Shown piece by piece: positions 16,333 to 23,825 of a stretch of DNA of 44,993 nucleotides (position 1 is its first letter; each line of letters starts with the position of its first letter). A program made the translations under genes and the position numbers. The DNA is taken from contig NZ_JAINDZ010000037.1 of the NCBI RefSeq assembly GCF_019802345.1, positions 1 through 44,993 on the forward strand, in the 5' to 3' direction. Below the pieces are notes generated by a model. The model saw only the letters and a program-made list of their open reading frames with translations. It was not told the origin of the DNA and searched no databases. The stretch comes from Methylosinus sp. Sm6 (lineage in GTDB: Bacteria > Pseudomonadota > Alphaproteobacteria > Rhizobiales > Beijerinckiaceae).

Positions 16333-16967
16333 AGTCGGCCTCGATCCATATCATTGGTTTGCTACCGCTCGGGCAGCGCTAAGGCCGACTCGTGACACAA
16401 TCATCATAAATCTGAAGCTCTGGAGTTTGTGACAGCGGTTTTTTCGTAAGGTGTTGTACGAGCGCAACGAATATCGCCCGCGATCCTCGGGCGTCGACCG
16501 ATCGATATGTAAGGCGTTTCTATAAATAGAAACGGATTCTATTTCTGATAGCTCTATCGATATTGCTGGAATATTTCACGGAGACTGCCGGCGTCCTGGC
16601 CGCGAGCCGTCTCGCCTCCGTCGGGCGAACCGCCGAGGTCCGAGCGGCGCACGACTCGGACAGGGACGCAGCTGCCCCCGCTCTTTCCCACGTCATCGGC
16701 ACAAACCCTGCCGACGTTGGTGTGACCGAAATGTCACGCTGGCGATAACACGTACGTCTTCGCCGACTCCAACCTTGCCTTGGCTGTCGATATGTAACAA
16801 AAATCTATTCCTGATAAGTCCATCGAGATCATGTTCTGCCGCGAGTCGCACGCGGCAGGCGATCTCCATCTGGCCGACGAAGGCCCGACGACTGGGGAGG
16901 CGGCGGGAGAGTCGGCCGTATTTCGTGGCTCGCGCATGACCGCGCGGCGCGTTCAAAGGGGATGTAG
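16333..16967. promoter_or_regulatory. Divergent promoter region of the two OprP-like porins
   Basis: A 635-base gap with a more A/T-rich centre and no convincing gene. It holds the 18-base near-palindrome GTTTCTATAAATAGAAAC (16516-16533). A diverged direct repeat occupies 16503-16565 and 16788-16832: both copies start CGATATGTAA and contain TCTATT(T/C)CTGATA followed by (C/T)ATCGA. GTGACCGAAATGTCAC, an imperfect dyad, lies near 16721. These are candidate operators or promoter duplicates; no Pho box with the standard direct-repeat spacing was found. Confidence 0.45.
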
Positions 16968-18596
16968 ATGAAAGACCAACGATTCGGCGCCATGGGCGCA
17001 TCGCGGTTGAAGGCAGGCGCAGGGCTTGCGACGCTGCTCTGCGCGCTCGGCTTGCCTGCCGCCGCCTATGCCGACACGGCGAGCGAGATCGCGGCGCTGA
17101 AGGCGCAGCTGAAGCGGCTCGAAGCGCGCATGGCCGAGCAGGCCAAGACCAACGCCCAGGTCAAGAACGCCGTGAACTCGGCCAAGACCGAGCCCGGCAT
17201 CGTCGCTCCTCCCCCGGTGTTCGTCAGCTTCAAGAACGGCCTGTTCGTCGAGACCGAGGACAAGGCCTTCAGCTTCAAGATCGGCGGCCGCATCCAGGCC
17301 GACGGCGGCTTCGGCGGTCCGGCGAGCTATGTCGATTCGAAGGGCAAGGTCCAGAACCTGTTCTCCGCCAGCAACGCCGGCTTCCGCCGCGCCCAGCTCG
17401 AGGTCGAGGGCAAGGCGTATAAGAACTGGTACTACAAGTTCCAATACGAGTTCACCAATTCCGGCGCTCAGGGCATCCGCGACGCTTGGCTCGGCTATCG
17501 CCAGAAGCTGCTGCCGGAGGAGATCACGTCTCAGCCGGTCAGCTTCCAGGTCGGTAATTTCTTCGAGCCCTTCGGCCTCGACGCCGTGAGCTCGACCAAG
17601 CACATCACCTTCCTCGAGCGCTCTCTGCCGTCCGCCCTGGCTCCCAGCCGTCATATCGGCGCCGCGGTCACCATCGGCGACAAGAATTGGGCGCTCAAGA
17701 CCGGCGTGTTCTCCACCAGCCCGCAGGACACCTCGACCTCGCCGCCGGCCGGCTCCTCCCAATATTGGGACGTCGCGGTGCGCGGCATCTACTCGCCGAT
17801 CGTCGAGGAGGATGCGCTGCTGCATGTCGGCGGGTCGTTCCGCTACCACGAAGCCAACAACACGACCCAGCTCACCGACGCCGCCGGCCTGCTGCCGGGA
17901 CGCTCGACCGAGCGTGAGGAGACCGACATCCTCGGCGGCTCGGGCGCCTTCATCCGCGCGCCGGGCAACGGCACGACGACGCCGACCTGGGATCTGAACT
18001 GCTTCCGGGTCGGGAACGACGCCAACGGGACCGTCGTCTCCAGCTTCCTCAATACCGGCAAGGGCTGTCTGAAATACTCCTACAGCTACGGCTTCGAGGC
18101 GGCGACCGCCTACGGCCCCTTCTCCGCCCAGGCCGAATATATCGCCACGCAATATGAGCGCGACGGCGCGCTCGTCGCGGCCTCCGGCGCGCCCGGCGGC
18201 GCCAGCCTGCTCTACAGCGGCTATTACGTCCAGGGCTCCGCCTTCCTGACCGGCGAATCGCGCGCCGCCTCCTACAACACCTATGCGAAGAGCTGGAACT
18301 CGCCCGGCACATTCAGCGACGTGCAGATCAAGAACCCGCTGAACAAGGGCGGCCTCGGCGCCTGGGAGGTCGCGGCGCGCTTCAGCGAGCTCAATCTGCA
18401 GAATGGCGGCGCCTCCCCGCTGCTCGGCGGGCGGCTCGAGAACTTCACCCTCGCGCTCAACTGGTATCCGGTGCGCGGCGTGCGCCTGCAAGCCAATTGG
18501 ACGCATGCCTTGACGCTCGTCGGCCCCAGCGACCGCGCCTGGCTCACCGGCCAGCATCCCGATCTCTTCCTCGCCCGCGCCCAGGTCTTCTGGTGA
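16968..18596 (+). CDS. OprP/OprO-type phosphate-selective porin family protein, paralogue 2
   Basis: A 542-residue outer-membrane barrel highly similar to the divergent paralogue at 14722: the same coiled coil after the signal peptide (ADTASEIAALKAQLKRLEAR), the same VFVSFKNGLFVETED, and matching barrel blocks (RRAQLEVEGKAYKNWYYKFQYEF, KHITFLERSLPSALAPSRHIG). The signal peptide is shorter (LATLLCALGLPAAAYA). It differs by an extra YVDSKGKVQ insertion near residue 120 and a longer loop NGTTTPTWDLNCFRVGND. GGGGATGTAG lies just before the ATG. A strong terminator follows. The pair probably arose by duplication and inversion. Confidence 0.9.
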   Translation: MKDQRFGAMGASRLKAGAGLATLLCALGLPAAAYADTASEIAALKAQLKRLEARMAEQAKTNAQVKNAVNSAKTEPGIVAPPPVFVSFKNGLFVETEDKAFSFKIGGRIQADGGFGGPASYVDSKGKVQNLFSASNAGFRRAQLEVEGKAYKNWYYKFQYEFTNSGAQGIRDAWLGYRQKLLPEEITSQPVSFQVGNFFEPFGLDAVSSTKHITFLERSLPSALAPSRHIGAAVTIGDKNWALKTGVFSTSPQDTSTSPPAGSSQYWDVAVRGIYSPIVEEDALLHVGGSFRYHEANNTTQLTDAAGLLPGRSTEREETDILGGSGAFIRAPGNGTTTPTWDLNCFRVGNDANGTVVSSFLNTGKGCLKYSYSYGFEAATAYGPFSAQAEYIATQYERDGALVAASGAPGGASLLYSGYYVQGSAFLTGESRAASYNTYAKSWNSPGTFSDVQIKNPLNKGGLGAWEVAARFSELNLQNGGASPLLGGRLENFTLALNWYPVRGVRLQANWTHALTLVGPSDRAWLTGQHPDLFLARAQVFW

Positions 18597-18652
18597 GCGA
18601 TCTTCTGGCGAGCGCGGCCGGCGCAGGCCGGATCGAGGTCCGATAGAGTCCC

Positions 18653-18680
18653 GGCCGCCCTTCGGGGCGGCCGTTTTCTT
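18653..18680 (+). terminator. Rho-independent terminator after OprP-like paralogue 2
   Basis: GGCCGCCC-TTCG-GGGCGGCC, an 8-base perfect stem with a stable UUCG-type loop, followed by GTTTTCTT. It lies 56 bases past the stop codon. Confidence 0.88.
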
Positions 18681-18698
18681 CTCCGGCGCCGCAGGGCC

Positions 18699-18837
18699 GA
18701 TCGGGTGAATGACGGCAGGGGCGTTTTTACCCTCCCCCTTCAGGGGGAGGGTCGGCCGGCGAAGCCGGACGGGGTGGGGTTTCACTGCAAAGACTCGGGG
18801 AGCACGCCTCTCCGGTGAGAAGTCTCGTTCACCCGAT
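18699..18837. repeat. Element bounded by GATCGGGTGAA / TTCACCCGAT
   Basis: Left end GATCGGGTGAA (18699-18709), right end TTCACCCGAT (18828-18837). The interior begins TGACGGCAGGGGCGTTTTTACC, as in the 27061-27160 element, and carries repeat family C (18730-18781: CCTCCCCCTTCAGGGGGAGG then TCGGCCGGCGAAGCCGGACG). It thus combines two repeat types. It fills most of the gap between the porin terminator and the DUF2093 gene. Confidence 0.75.
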
Positions 18838-18957
18838 TTCCCTGTCCGGCGCCGCCTTTCCTCTTGCCAAGCGCCGCGCGCCTATTGAAAATCCCGCATG
18901 ACCTCGATTATTTCGTCGATGCGGCGCCTCGCGGCGCGCGCCAGACGCGGGATGAGA

Positions 18958-19179
18958 ATGAACAAGTTCGAGCGACATCCGCAGCCAGCGGCGGAGGCCG
19001 AGGTCGAGTACGGCGACGGCGAGTTCCGCGTGCGTCGGGCGGGCAATTTCGTCCGCTGCGCCGTCACCGGCGAGCCTATCCCGCTCGAAGAGCTGCGCTA
19101 TTGGAACGTCGACCTGCAGGAGGCCTATAGCAGTCCGCAGGCCAAGCTGACGCGGCTCGGCGTCAAGCCGCGCGCGTGA
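18958..19179 (+). CDS. DUF2093 family small protein
   Basis: A 73-residue protein starting MNKFERHPQPAAEAEVEYGDGEF and containing FVRCAVTGEPIPLEELRYWNVDLQEAY, the core of the DUF2093 family, which is widespread in alphaproteobacteria and has no known function. The start was placed at the conserved MNKFE; an ATG two codons earlier (MRMNKF) is equally possible. The C-terminus converges with and overlaps lpxK by 17 bases. Association with lpxK/waaA is conserved, so a role linked to lipopolysaccharide assembly is plausible but unproven. Confidence 0.9.
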   Translation: MNKFERHPQPAAEAEVEYGDGEFRVRRAGNFVRCAVTGEPIPLEELRYWNVDLQEAYSSPQAKLTRLGVKPRA

Positions 19180-20161
19180 GCCGCGCGCGGGCGAGCGCCC
19201 GCGCCAGCGCCAGACGCATCGCCGCCTCCTCGTCGAAATGGAGCGCGACCGGCAGAGCCGCGCCGGCGGGACAGCGCGCCGCATCCTTTTCCGTGGTGAC
19301 GAGCCTCGCCCCGAGCGCGCGCGCCTCGCGCCGAAGCAAAAAAATCTCACGCCGCCGAAAGCGATGATGATCGGCGAAAGCGCGCCGTCCGACGAGCCGC
19401 GCCCCCGCCTCCTCGAGCGTCGCGAAGAATTTTTCCGGACGGGCGATCCCCGCGAAAGCGAGAACCGGCGCGCCGGCGAGGCTCCGCGCGACCTTCGGAT
19501 CCGGCCGCATGCGCGCGCGAAGCACGAGCTTGCCGCAAGCGCGCGACCGATCGGCGATGTCCTCGCCGGCCTCGCCCGCGCCGACGATGACGACGCAATC
19601 GACGATATCGAGCTGGCGCGCGAGCGGCGCGCGCAGCGGCCCCGCCGGCGGGCACAGGCCATTGCCCGCCCCATGCGCTGCGTCGACGACGGCGATGGCG
19701 AGATCGGCGTCGAGCCGGCGGCTGTGCAGCCCGTCGTCGCAGATCAGCGCCGTCGCGCCGGCCGCGCGCGCGAGCCGCGCCGCCGCGAGCCGATCGGCGC
19801 CGACGAAGGTCGGCGCGCGGCGCGCCAGCAACAGCGCTTCGTCGCCCGCCTCCGCCGCCGTGTGACGCGCGAGGTCGACGCGAAACGGCGCGCCGCGCCG
19901 ACCGCGCCCATACCCGCGCGTCAAAAACGCCGGCTCTTCGCCGAGCTCGCGCAGCAGCGCCGCGACGGCGAGGGCGGTCGGCGTCTTGCCGTCGCCGCCG
20001 AGCGTCAGTCCGCCGATGATGACGACGGGCAGCTCGGCGCGCGGCGCCGGCCGCATCAGCCGCGCGCCGGCCGCGGCGGCATAGATCGCGGCGAGCGGGG
20101 CGAGCGCGCGCGCGAGCGGGGAAGCCGGCGCGCGCCGCCAGAAGCCCGGCGCGCGGATCAT
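19163..20161 (-). CDS. lpxK: Tetraacyldisaccharide 4'-kinase LpxK
   Basis: Inner-membrane-associated ATP-dependent kinase that phosphorylates the 4' position of the lipid A disaccharide precursor (Raetz pathway). 332 residues. The N-terminus has a hydrophobic anchor (ALAPLAAIYAAAAGARL) followed by PVVIIGGLTLGGDGKTPT, the Walker A-like P-loop with GGDGKTPT at 55-62. TRGYGRG, GDEALLLARR and ICDDGLHSRRLDADLAIAVVDA are hallmark LpxK segments, the last containing the catalytic DDG-type motif. Its start overlaps the waaA stop by four bases (ATGA), so the two are translationally coupled. Confidence 0.95.
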   Translation of the reverse strand: MIRAPGFWRRAPASPLARALAPLAAIYAAAAGARLMRPAPRAELPVVIIGGLTLGGDGKTPTALAVAALLRELGEEPAFLTRGYGRGRRGAPFRVDLARHTAAEAGDEALLLARRAPTFVGADRLAAARLARAAGATALICDDGLHSRRLDADLAIAVVDAAHGAGNGLCPPAGPLRAPLARQLDIVDCVVIVGAGEAGEDIADRSRACGKLVLRARMRPDPKVARSLAGAPVLAFAGIARPEKFFATLEEAGARLVGRRAFADHHRFRRREIFLLRREARALGARLVTTEKDAARCPAGAALPVALHFDEEAAMRLALARALARARLTRAA

Positions 20162-21435
20162 TTCTGCTCCAGCGCCGATTGCGCGAGATAGGGCTCGACC
20201 GCCGCCATGATGCTTTGAGAGGCGCCGCCGAGGCGCGTCACCACATCGCCTCCCGCGCGGCCCATCTTGCGCATGCGCGAAGGCTCCGCCAGCAGATAGC
20301 TCAGCGCGCGCGACAGCGATTCGGCGTCGGTCACCCGCGCCGCCGCCCGCGCCGTCGCGAGCTCGGCGTAGATGTCGGCGAAATTCTCCACATGCGGCCC
20401 GTGCAGCACCGCGCAGCCGAGCTTGGCCGGCTCGATCGGGCTGTGGCCGCCGGCGGCGGTCAGCGACTTGCCCATGAACACGACCCCCGCCGCGCGCAGG
20501 ATCAGGCCCAATTCGCCGACCGTATCCGCCACATAGATCGCGGTTGCGCGTCGCGGCTCGCCGTCCAGCGTGCGTTGCGCCGTCTCGAGCCCCGCGGCGC
20601 GCGCCAAAGCGGCGATCTCTCCTCCGCGCTCGGGCTGGCGCGGCGCGATAATGGTGAGGAGGTCCGGAACGTCCCGGCAGAGCGCGAGATGCGCCTCGAT
20701 CGCGATCCGCTCCTCGCCCTCATGCGTGGAGACGGCCGCCCAGACGGGGCGCGCGCCGATCGCGCCGGTGAAGGCGGCGAGCCTGGCCGGGCCAGCCGGC
20801 GGCGGCGGCACGTCGAATTTGAGATTGCCGCAGACGCGCACCCGCGGCGCGCCGAGGCCGAGATAGCGCGCCGCGCTCTCGGCGTTTTGCGCGAGGCACA
20901 GGTCGATCTTGCCGAGCAGCCGGCCGGGTCCGCCGGGCAGACGGCGCCAGCGCTCCGCCGAGCGGCGCGAAATGGCGGCGTTGACGAGGATCAGCGGCAG
21001 CCGCCGCGCATGGACGGCGCGGATCATATTGGGCCACAGCTCCGATTCGGCGAACAGCACGATGTCGGGCCGCCAATGGCCGAGGAAGCGCTCGACGAAG
21101 CGCGGCGCGTCGAGCGGCAGATATTGATGCGTCGCCCCGGCGGGCAGGCGCGCCTTCACCACCTTGGCCGAGGTGACCGTGCCGGTCGTCACCAGCACGT
21201 CCACCCCGCGCTGGATGAAGCGGTCGATGAGCGGCAGCAGCGCGAGGCTTTCGCCGATGCTGGCGCCATGCAGCCAGACCAGCCGGCCCTCGGGACGCTT
21301 CGCGCTGGCGACGCCGACCCGCTCCATCAGCCGGGCCGGGTCCTCCCTGCCGCGTCGCGCCCGCCAGGCGAGCACGCCGCCGGCGAAGGGCGTCAGTCCG
21401 ATGGTCAGCAATCTATAGAGCGTCAGCAATGGCAT
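20158..21435 (-). CDS. waaA: 3-deoxy-D-manno-octulosonic-acid transferase WaaA (KdtA)
   Basis: Adds Kdo from CMP-Kdo to lipid IVA at the cytoplasmic face of the inner membrane. The start was set at MPLLTLYRLLTIGLTPF, giving 425 residues, the normal size; the longer open frame upstream is shadow sequence. Seen: N-terminal membrane anchor, WLHGASIGESLALLPL with the catalytic Glu62, the linker block ESELWPNMI, ILVNAAISRRSAERW, the GT-B C-domain with GNLKFD and ASTHEGEE-like VSTHEGEE, and the CMP-binding GGHSPIEPAKLGCAVLHGP. Lies between DUF4170 and lpxK in one minus-strand operon. Confidence 0.95.
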   Translation of the reverse strand: MPLLTLYRLLTIGLTPFAGGVLAWRARRGREDPARLMERVGVASAKRPEGRLVWLHGASIGESLALLPLIDRFIQRGVDVLVTTGTVTSAKVVKARLPAGATHQYLPLDAPRFVERFLGHWRPDIVLFAESELWPNMIRAVHARRLPLILVNAAISRRSAERWRRLPGGPGRLLGKIDLCLAQNAESAARYLGLGAPRVRVCGNLKFDVPPPPAGPARLAAFTGAIGARPVWAAVSTHEGEERIAIEAHLALCRDVPDLLTIIAPRQPERGGEIAALARAAGLETAQRTLDGEPRRATAIYVADTVGELGLILRAAGVVFMGKSLTAAGGHSPIEPAKLGCAVLHGPHVENFADIYAELATARAAARVTDAESLSRALSYLLAEPSRMRKMGRAGGDVVTRLGGASQSIMAAVEPYLAQSALEQK

Positions 21436-21511
21436 CGACGTTCCGAGACAGGCGTTCCGAGACAGGAGGAGAGGCCGATGGCGCGCCGTCCCCGGCGGCG
21501 CCGATCGGCCT

Positions 21512-21769
21512 TCAGGCCCGTTCGGCCTCGGGATCGAGCAGGCCGCTGAGATGCACGACGAAATATCGCATGTGCGCATTGTCGACGGTGGCGTGCGCCT
21601 TGGCCTTCCAGGCGGCGAGCGCGGCGTCGGCGTCGGAGAAGATGCCGACGATGTCGAGCTTGGCGGGGTCGCGGAAGGCGACGCCCTGCAGATCGGCGAG
21701 CTCGCCGCCGAACACGAGGTGAAGGGGCTGCGCCGGCGCAGCGCCGGCACCGACTGCCGATTTGCTCAT
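21512..21769 (-). CDS. DUF4170 family protein
   Basis: An 85-residue protein with LHLVFGGELADLQGVAFRDPAKLDIVGIF, AALAAWKAKAHATVDNAHMRYFVVHLSGLLDPE, matching the small DUF4170 family of alphaproteobacteria. Function unknown. Its start overlaps the end of the upstream cysQ-like gene by four bases (ATGA), and waaA follows 76 bases later, so it is embedded in the lipopolysaccharide operon. No signal peptide or membrane segment; the 15 N-terminal residues are low complexity. Confidence 0.88.
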   Translation of the reverse strand: MSKSAVGAGAAPAQPLHLVFGGELADLQGVAFRDPAKLDIVGIFSDADAALAAWKAKAHATVDNAHMRYFVVHLSGLLDPEAERA

Positions 21770-22584
21770 ATTTCGCCTTTCGAAACGGCTCGCGCCAATG
21801 CGAGGCTCTCGGGAAAGATCGATTGCGGCGCGGCGACCAGCATGTCGCGCCGCAGCTCGGGGCGATTATAGCGCAAGGGCGCGCCCTCGAGCTCGGACAG
21901 CACGCCGCCCGCCTCGGTGAGTATCACATCGGCCGCGGCAATGTCCCAGTCGCGCGAATCCTTCGACGCTATGGCGAGATCATTGTGGCCGGCGGCGATG
22001 TCGGCGAGGCGCAGGGCGAGGGAGGGCGTGCGCGTCTGCAGATCGAACTTGTGCGCAGAGCGCGCGAAATAGCCGGCGAGTCCGCGCGGCGCCACGATGC
22101 GCGCGCCCTCGAGGGAGGCGCGCGCCGAGACGCGGATCGGCTCGCCATTGAGAAAGGCGCCCGAACCCGCCGCCGCAACGAAGGTCGCCTCCATCGCCGG
22201 CGCGTGAATGACGCCGAGAATCGGCCGCCCGTCCTCGATCAGCGCGATCGACACCGCCCAGCGCGTGTCGCCCCGCGAGAAGGCGAAGGTGCCGTCGATC
22301 GGATCGACGATGAAGATGCGCGAATGCGACAGGCGCGCCTCGCTGTCCGCCGTCTCCTCCGAAAGCCAGCCGGCGTCCGGGAACAGCGACGGCGCGGCCT
22401 CGAAGAGGAAGCGGTCGACGGCGAAATCGGCCTCGGTGACGGGCGAGCCGCCCTCCTTATAGGAGATTTCGGCGCTGGTTCGGGCGCCCGGGCGGAAATA
22501 GGCCAGGGCGATCTCCCCCGCCCGACGCGCAACGGCTTCGAGCAGCGGCAGCTTTACCGCGAGGTCGGTTCGATTATCGGCCAT
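21766..22584 (-). CDS. Inositol monophosphatase family protein, CysQ-like 3'(2'),5'-bisphosphate nucleotidase
   Basis: Mg-dependent phosphatase of the inositol monophosphatase superfamily; CysQ-type members dephosphorylate PAP formed in sulfate assimilation. With the start at MADNRTDLAVK the product has 272 residues. Metal-binding residues are all visible: Glu76-Glu77 in LSEETAD, the DPIDGT motif at 94-99 (IVDPIDGTFAF) and Trp213-Asp214 in SRDWDIAAADVILTEAGG. GSPVTEADFAVDRFL near residue 47 is the usual upstream block. The frame is open for 34 further codons (MGERAANAVDQ), which lack conservation. First gene of the operon leading to waaA and lpxK. Inositol-phosphatase activity instead is possible. 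Confidence 0.85.
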   Translation of the reverse strand: MADNRTDLAVKLPLLEAVARRAGEIALAYFRPGARTSAEISYKEGGSPVTEADFAVDRFLFEAAPSLFPDAGWLSEETADSEARLSHSRIFIVDPIDGTFAFSRGDTRWAVSIALIEDGRPILGVIHAPAMEATFVAAAGSGAFLNGEPIRVSARASLEGARIVAPRGLAGYFARSAHKFDLQTRTPSLALRLADIAAGHNDLAIASKDSRDWDIAAADVILTEAGGVLSELEGAPLRYNRPELRRDMLVAAPQSIFPESLALARAVSKGEI

Positions 22585-22813
22585 TGGGTCGAATTGGTTA
22601 AGCGAGGCGGGCCCGCCCCGCAAGGCGCCTTTTTGCGGCGAAATGTCGTCGATTTGATCGACCGCATTTGCCGCCCGTTCACCCAAGATCGGCGATTTTG
22701 GCTAAGAAGCAATGGTTTACGACGGATTCACCAGCCTCGTTAGCAAGCTTCGCCATGGGCGTCGCGCAACATGCCTCCACCGAGACACGAGCCTCACTTT
22801 TCGGAGAGACAGC

Positions 22814-23347
22814 ATGTTCGAGCATGGCAAGGCGGCGGAAGCCCTCCCGCAATTCGCGGTCCAGCCCGACCGGCGGGCCGACGAGGGCGAGCGGCGCGTC
22901 CGCGTCGGCCGCCGCGATATTCTGATCACGCGCCGCCTCGCCGGCGTCTCCATGATGATCAGCGTCCCGGTCCGCGCCTATCGCGGCGTCGCGCTCGACG
23001 TCGAGCCGCGCGGCGATGGCGGCGCCTCCTATCGCCTGTCGCTCGCCCATCGCGATCCCGATCTCGATGTCGTGCTGGCCGAGACCGCCGACGGCGGCGC
23101 CGTCTCCGCCGACTGGAAATATTGGGCCGCCTATCTCGACCTGCCGCGCCTCTCCTGCCGCGACGGCGAGCTCGAGACGCTCGACCCGCGCCTCGGAGAG
23201 GTCGCCTATCGTGGCGCGCTGGAGCGCCGCCGCAATGTCGCCGTGCAGCAGCGCCGCCCGCGCTTTGCGGCGCGCCGCAAGACGGGGGAGACGGCGCGGC
23301 TGGTCGTGGTGCACGAGGACGAGCGGGAGATTATTTGCTACGAGTGA
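22814..23347 (+). CDS. DUF6101 family protein
   Basis: A 177-residue protein with VRVGRRDILITRRLAGVSMMISVPVRAYRGVAL followed by YRLSLAHRDPDLDVVLAE, WKYWAAYLDLP and a basic C-terminus (RRRNVAVQQRRPRFAARRKTG). This matches my memory of the Hyphomicrobiales family DUF6101, normally next to ubiA. No catalytic motif, signal peptide or membrane helix is seen. The ATG has CGGAGAGA about 6 bases upstream, a good ribosome site. Function unknown; the family name is moderately certain. Confidence 0.75.
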   Translation: MFEHGKAAEALPQFAVQPDRRADEGERRVRVGRRDILITRRLAGVSMMISVPVRAYRGVALDVEPRGDGGASYRLSLAHRDPDLDVVLAETADGGAVSADWKYWAAYLDLPRLSCRDGELETLDPRLGEVAYRGALERRRNVAVQQRRPRFAARRKTGETARLVVVHEDEREIICYE

Positions 23348-23367
23348 GGCCGGTCGATTACAGCGCC

Positions 23368-23480
23368 TCGCCCTCATCCTGAGGAGCGCCCGTAGGGTGC
23401 GTCTCGAAGGATGCTCCAGAGCGCGCGCTGCCGCCCACCCTTCGAGACGCCCGCTGCGCGGGCTCCTCAGGGTGAGGGGA
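23368..23480. repeat. REP-like inverted-repeat element, copy 3
   Basis: CCCTCATCCTGAGGAGC on the left and GCTCCTCAGGGTGAGGGG on the right form the outer arms; GTCTCGAAGGATG and CACCCTTCGAGACGCCC the inner arms. Same design as copies 1 and 2 but with compensating base changes (CGTCC to CATCC / GGACG to GGGTG), suggesting the stem is conserved as a structure. Confidence 0.82.
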
Positions 23481-23515
23481 CTGGAGCGGGCCTCTCGCGA
23501 TAATGATCCGCGCCA

Positions 23516-23770
23516 CTATCCGCGCAGAGCACGGCGAGCGGCATTTCGCGCCCGATGCTCCTCCAGGGTAAAACTATCGCCACGCATCACGGAGGCGCGA
23601 GCTTCATCGACGAGCGGCTTCAGCCACGCCACATCAGCGGCGTCGATGCCGGCGGCCTCCGACGCCATGCGTTCGGCTATGGCCTGTTGCACGGCGGCTT
23701 CCATCGTCGGGGACACGCCAGCCGCGACCTGCGCGGCAAGCCATGCCTGCTGTTCGTCAGTGAGAACCAC
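23516..23770 (-). CDS. Orphan ParD/CopG-like antitoxin
   Basis: An 84-residue protein from the GTG chosen here: VLTDEQQAWLAAQVAAGVSPTMEAAVQQAIAERM resembles the ribbon-helix-helix N-domain of ParD-type antitoxins, and the rest (DVAWLKPLVDEARASVMRGDSFTLEEHRARNAARRA) matches the toxin-wrapping C-terminal part. GGAAGG lies 4 bases before this GTG. An ATG 22 codons earlier is in frame but overlaps the end of ubiA. No ParE-like toxin gene or remnant was found on either side, only the REP-like element downstream, so it looks like a solitary antitoxin. It may still regulate transcription or neutralise a toxin encoded elsewhere. Confidence 0.65.
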   Translation of the reverse strand: MVLTDEQQAWLAAQVAAGVSPTMEAAVQQAIAERMASEAAGIDAADVAWLKPLVDEARASVMRGDSFTLEEHRARNAARRALRG

Positions 23771-23825
23771 CCAGCCTTCCAATCGATCCACACGCGAGCC
23801 GTCAGGCGCGCTCAAATCGGCTGAA

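Noticed and set aside
16380-16460. Possible Pho box (CTGTCACAAACTCCAG on the minus strand, GTGACACAATCATCATAAA on plus)
   Set aside because: Only single half-sites; the 11-base direct-repeat spacing of a PhoB site is not met.
16563-16748. 61-residue frame between the two porins
   Set aside because: No ribosome site or recognisable domain; lies within the divergent promoter region.
14668-18785. Long frames opposite both OprP-like porins (about 575 and 610 residues)
   Set aside because: They resemble each other only because the porins on the other strand are paralogues; no start context, no domains.
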